Source: Chlorobium sp. (GTDB lineage Bacteria > Bacteroidota > Chlorobiia > Chlorobiales > Chlorobiaceae). From it: a stretch of DNA of 36,087 bases. Shown in pieces: positions 35,537-36,087 of this stretch (its first letter is position 1; each line of letters begins with the position of its first letter). Made by a program: the position numbers and the translations under genes. The DNA lies in NCBI GenBank assembly GCA_005843825.1, contig SZXX01000032.1, positions 1 to 36,087 of the forward strand, in the 5' to 3' direction. Below the pieces are notes generated by a model, which searched no databases, had not been told where the DNA came from, and saw only the letters and a program-made list of their open reading frames with translations.

Positions 35537-35579
35537 TACCCCCGGCAATATTTTTTGGGAAAGGGGGGTAATTTTTTTA
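35537..35579 (+). terminator. Terminator after the Nif11 peptide gene
   Basis: TACCCCC (35537-35543) pairs with GGGGGTA (35564-35570), followed by ATTTTTTT. The loop is about 20 bases. It lies 98 bp after the stop and separates the precursor from the next gene. Confidence 0.75.
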
Positions 35580-35711
35580 AATTTTGAGCGAGGTGTTCAG
35601 GGGTTTCCGGTAACTATATAATAGTTATTGCCTGTCGCTCGATATTAGCTTTTATTTGAATGTTTTTTGTTAGCCCCCATACTTGATTATTCTTTTTCAA
35701 TCTTGAATAAG

Positions 35712-36087
35712 ATGAGCAATAGTAGACGTGTATGTGCGGCATGGACATTAAACGGGTTCTTCATCCTCGCACTTTTAGTGCTTTTTTCCCGTCATGCGCT
35801 TGCCAGCGATAATCTTCCTCTACCCCCGCCTCAGGCCTCACAAGAAGTGCAGCTGATATTTCAGGATATTGTGAGTACTGGAGATAATAAAAATATGCCA
35901 TTTATCATTCTTGATAAGAAGCAGGCAAAAATTTATTCTTTTCAAAAGGACGGCCAGCTTCTTGGTGAGGCTCCTGCGCTTCTTGGTATAGCAATTGGCG
36001 ATTACTACTACCCCGGCACTGGACAAAAATTAATGTCAGATATTAAAGTCGAAGAACGAACAACGCCGGCCGGGCGCTTTCATGGAC
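35712..36087 (+). CDS. L,D-transpeptidase-like (YkuD family) protein, 3' end outside window
   Basis: ATG 35712 opens a frame that runs off the window after 125 codons. An N-terminal signal peptide (about 1-32, ending in ...FSRHALAS) is followed by a proline-rich linker. The start of a catalytic domain comes next: FIILDKKQAKIYSFQKDGQL, PALLGIAIGDYYYPG and VEERTTPAGRFHG. TTPAGRF is characteristic of YkuD-type transpeptidases that crosslink peptidoglycan or attach proteins to it. The catalytic His and Cys motifs would lie downstream and cannot be seen. The upstream terminator suggests its own promoter; TATAAT at 35617-35622 is a possible -10 box. Confidence 0.75.
   Translation, partial: MSNSRRVCAAWTLNGFFILALLVLFSRHALASDNLPLPPPQASQEVQLIFQDIVSTGDNKNMPFIILDKKQAKIYSFQKDGQLLGEAPALLGIAIGDYYYPGTGQKLMSDIKVEERTTPAGRFHG

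Overview
The window most likely comes from a green sulfur bacterium (Chlorobiaceae, Chlorobium/Pelodictyon type). The strongest evidence is an adjacent pair encoding the two subunits of ATP-citrate lyase in the order aclB-aclA, the citrate-cleaving enzyme of the reductive TCA cycle. An RRM-type RNA-binding protein, a PEP-CTERM protein and an NHLM/Nif11 peptide export cluster fit the same group. The assignment is inferred from gene content only. I saw no rRNA, tRNA, CRISPR array or intact insertion sequence.

Layout. 1-601 is the 3' end of an MmeI-like DNA methyltransferase. 602-1536 holds a secreted protein of four 30-residue repeats behind a good sigma-54 type promoter, closed by a terminator. 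1927-7700 holds two multidomain sensors that share a near-identical ~600 bp HD-GYP segment; the copy in the second gene carries a 2-bp deletion. 7846-10623 holds a nitroreductase, a flavin reductase-like protein, a small monooxygenase-fold protein and a LolC/E-type permease. On the minus strand, 14868-10753 encodes a third sensor of the same family, cut in two by an in-frame TAG, followed immediately by a COG0523 (CobW-like) GTPase. 15635-15000 (minus) encodes a GNAT acetyltransferase and a 53-residue rubredoxin.

15845-21640 is mixed: a TMEM165/GDT1-type cation transporter, an outer-membrane barrel, an Sfp-type phosphopantetheinyl transferase, a lectin-like PEP-CTERM protein, a FetA-FetB-type exporter, and lgt. 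21779-24870 is aclBA with a strong terminator. 25225-25497 is a small RRM protein with two hairpins in its leader. 25569-26573 is an aldo/keto reductase.

26920-35438 is the most unusual part. It has an NHLM-type HlyD protein, a C39 peptidase/ABC exporter, a second NHLM ABC exporter, an amino-acid-type periplasmic binding protein, a translationally coupled transporter of the glutamate/dicarboxylate symporter fold, and a Nif11-leader precursor with a double-glycine cleavage site. The predicted mature peptide is short, acidic and free of Cys, and no peptide-modifying enzyme is visible. The symporter lacks most residues that bind sodium in GltPh-type proteins. A plausible reading is a peptide secretion unit coupled to an unusual solute uptake or sensing pair. 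The window ends inside an L,D-transpeptidase-like gene.
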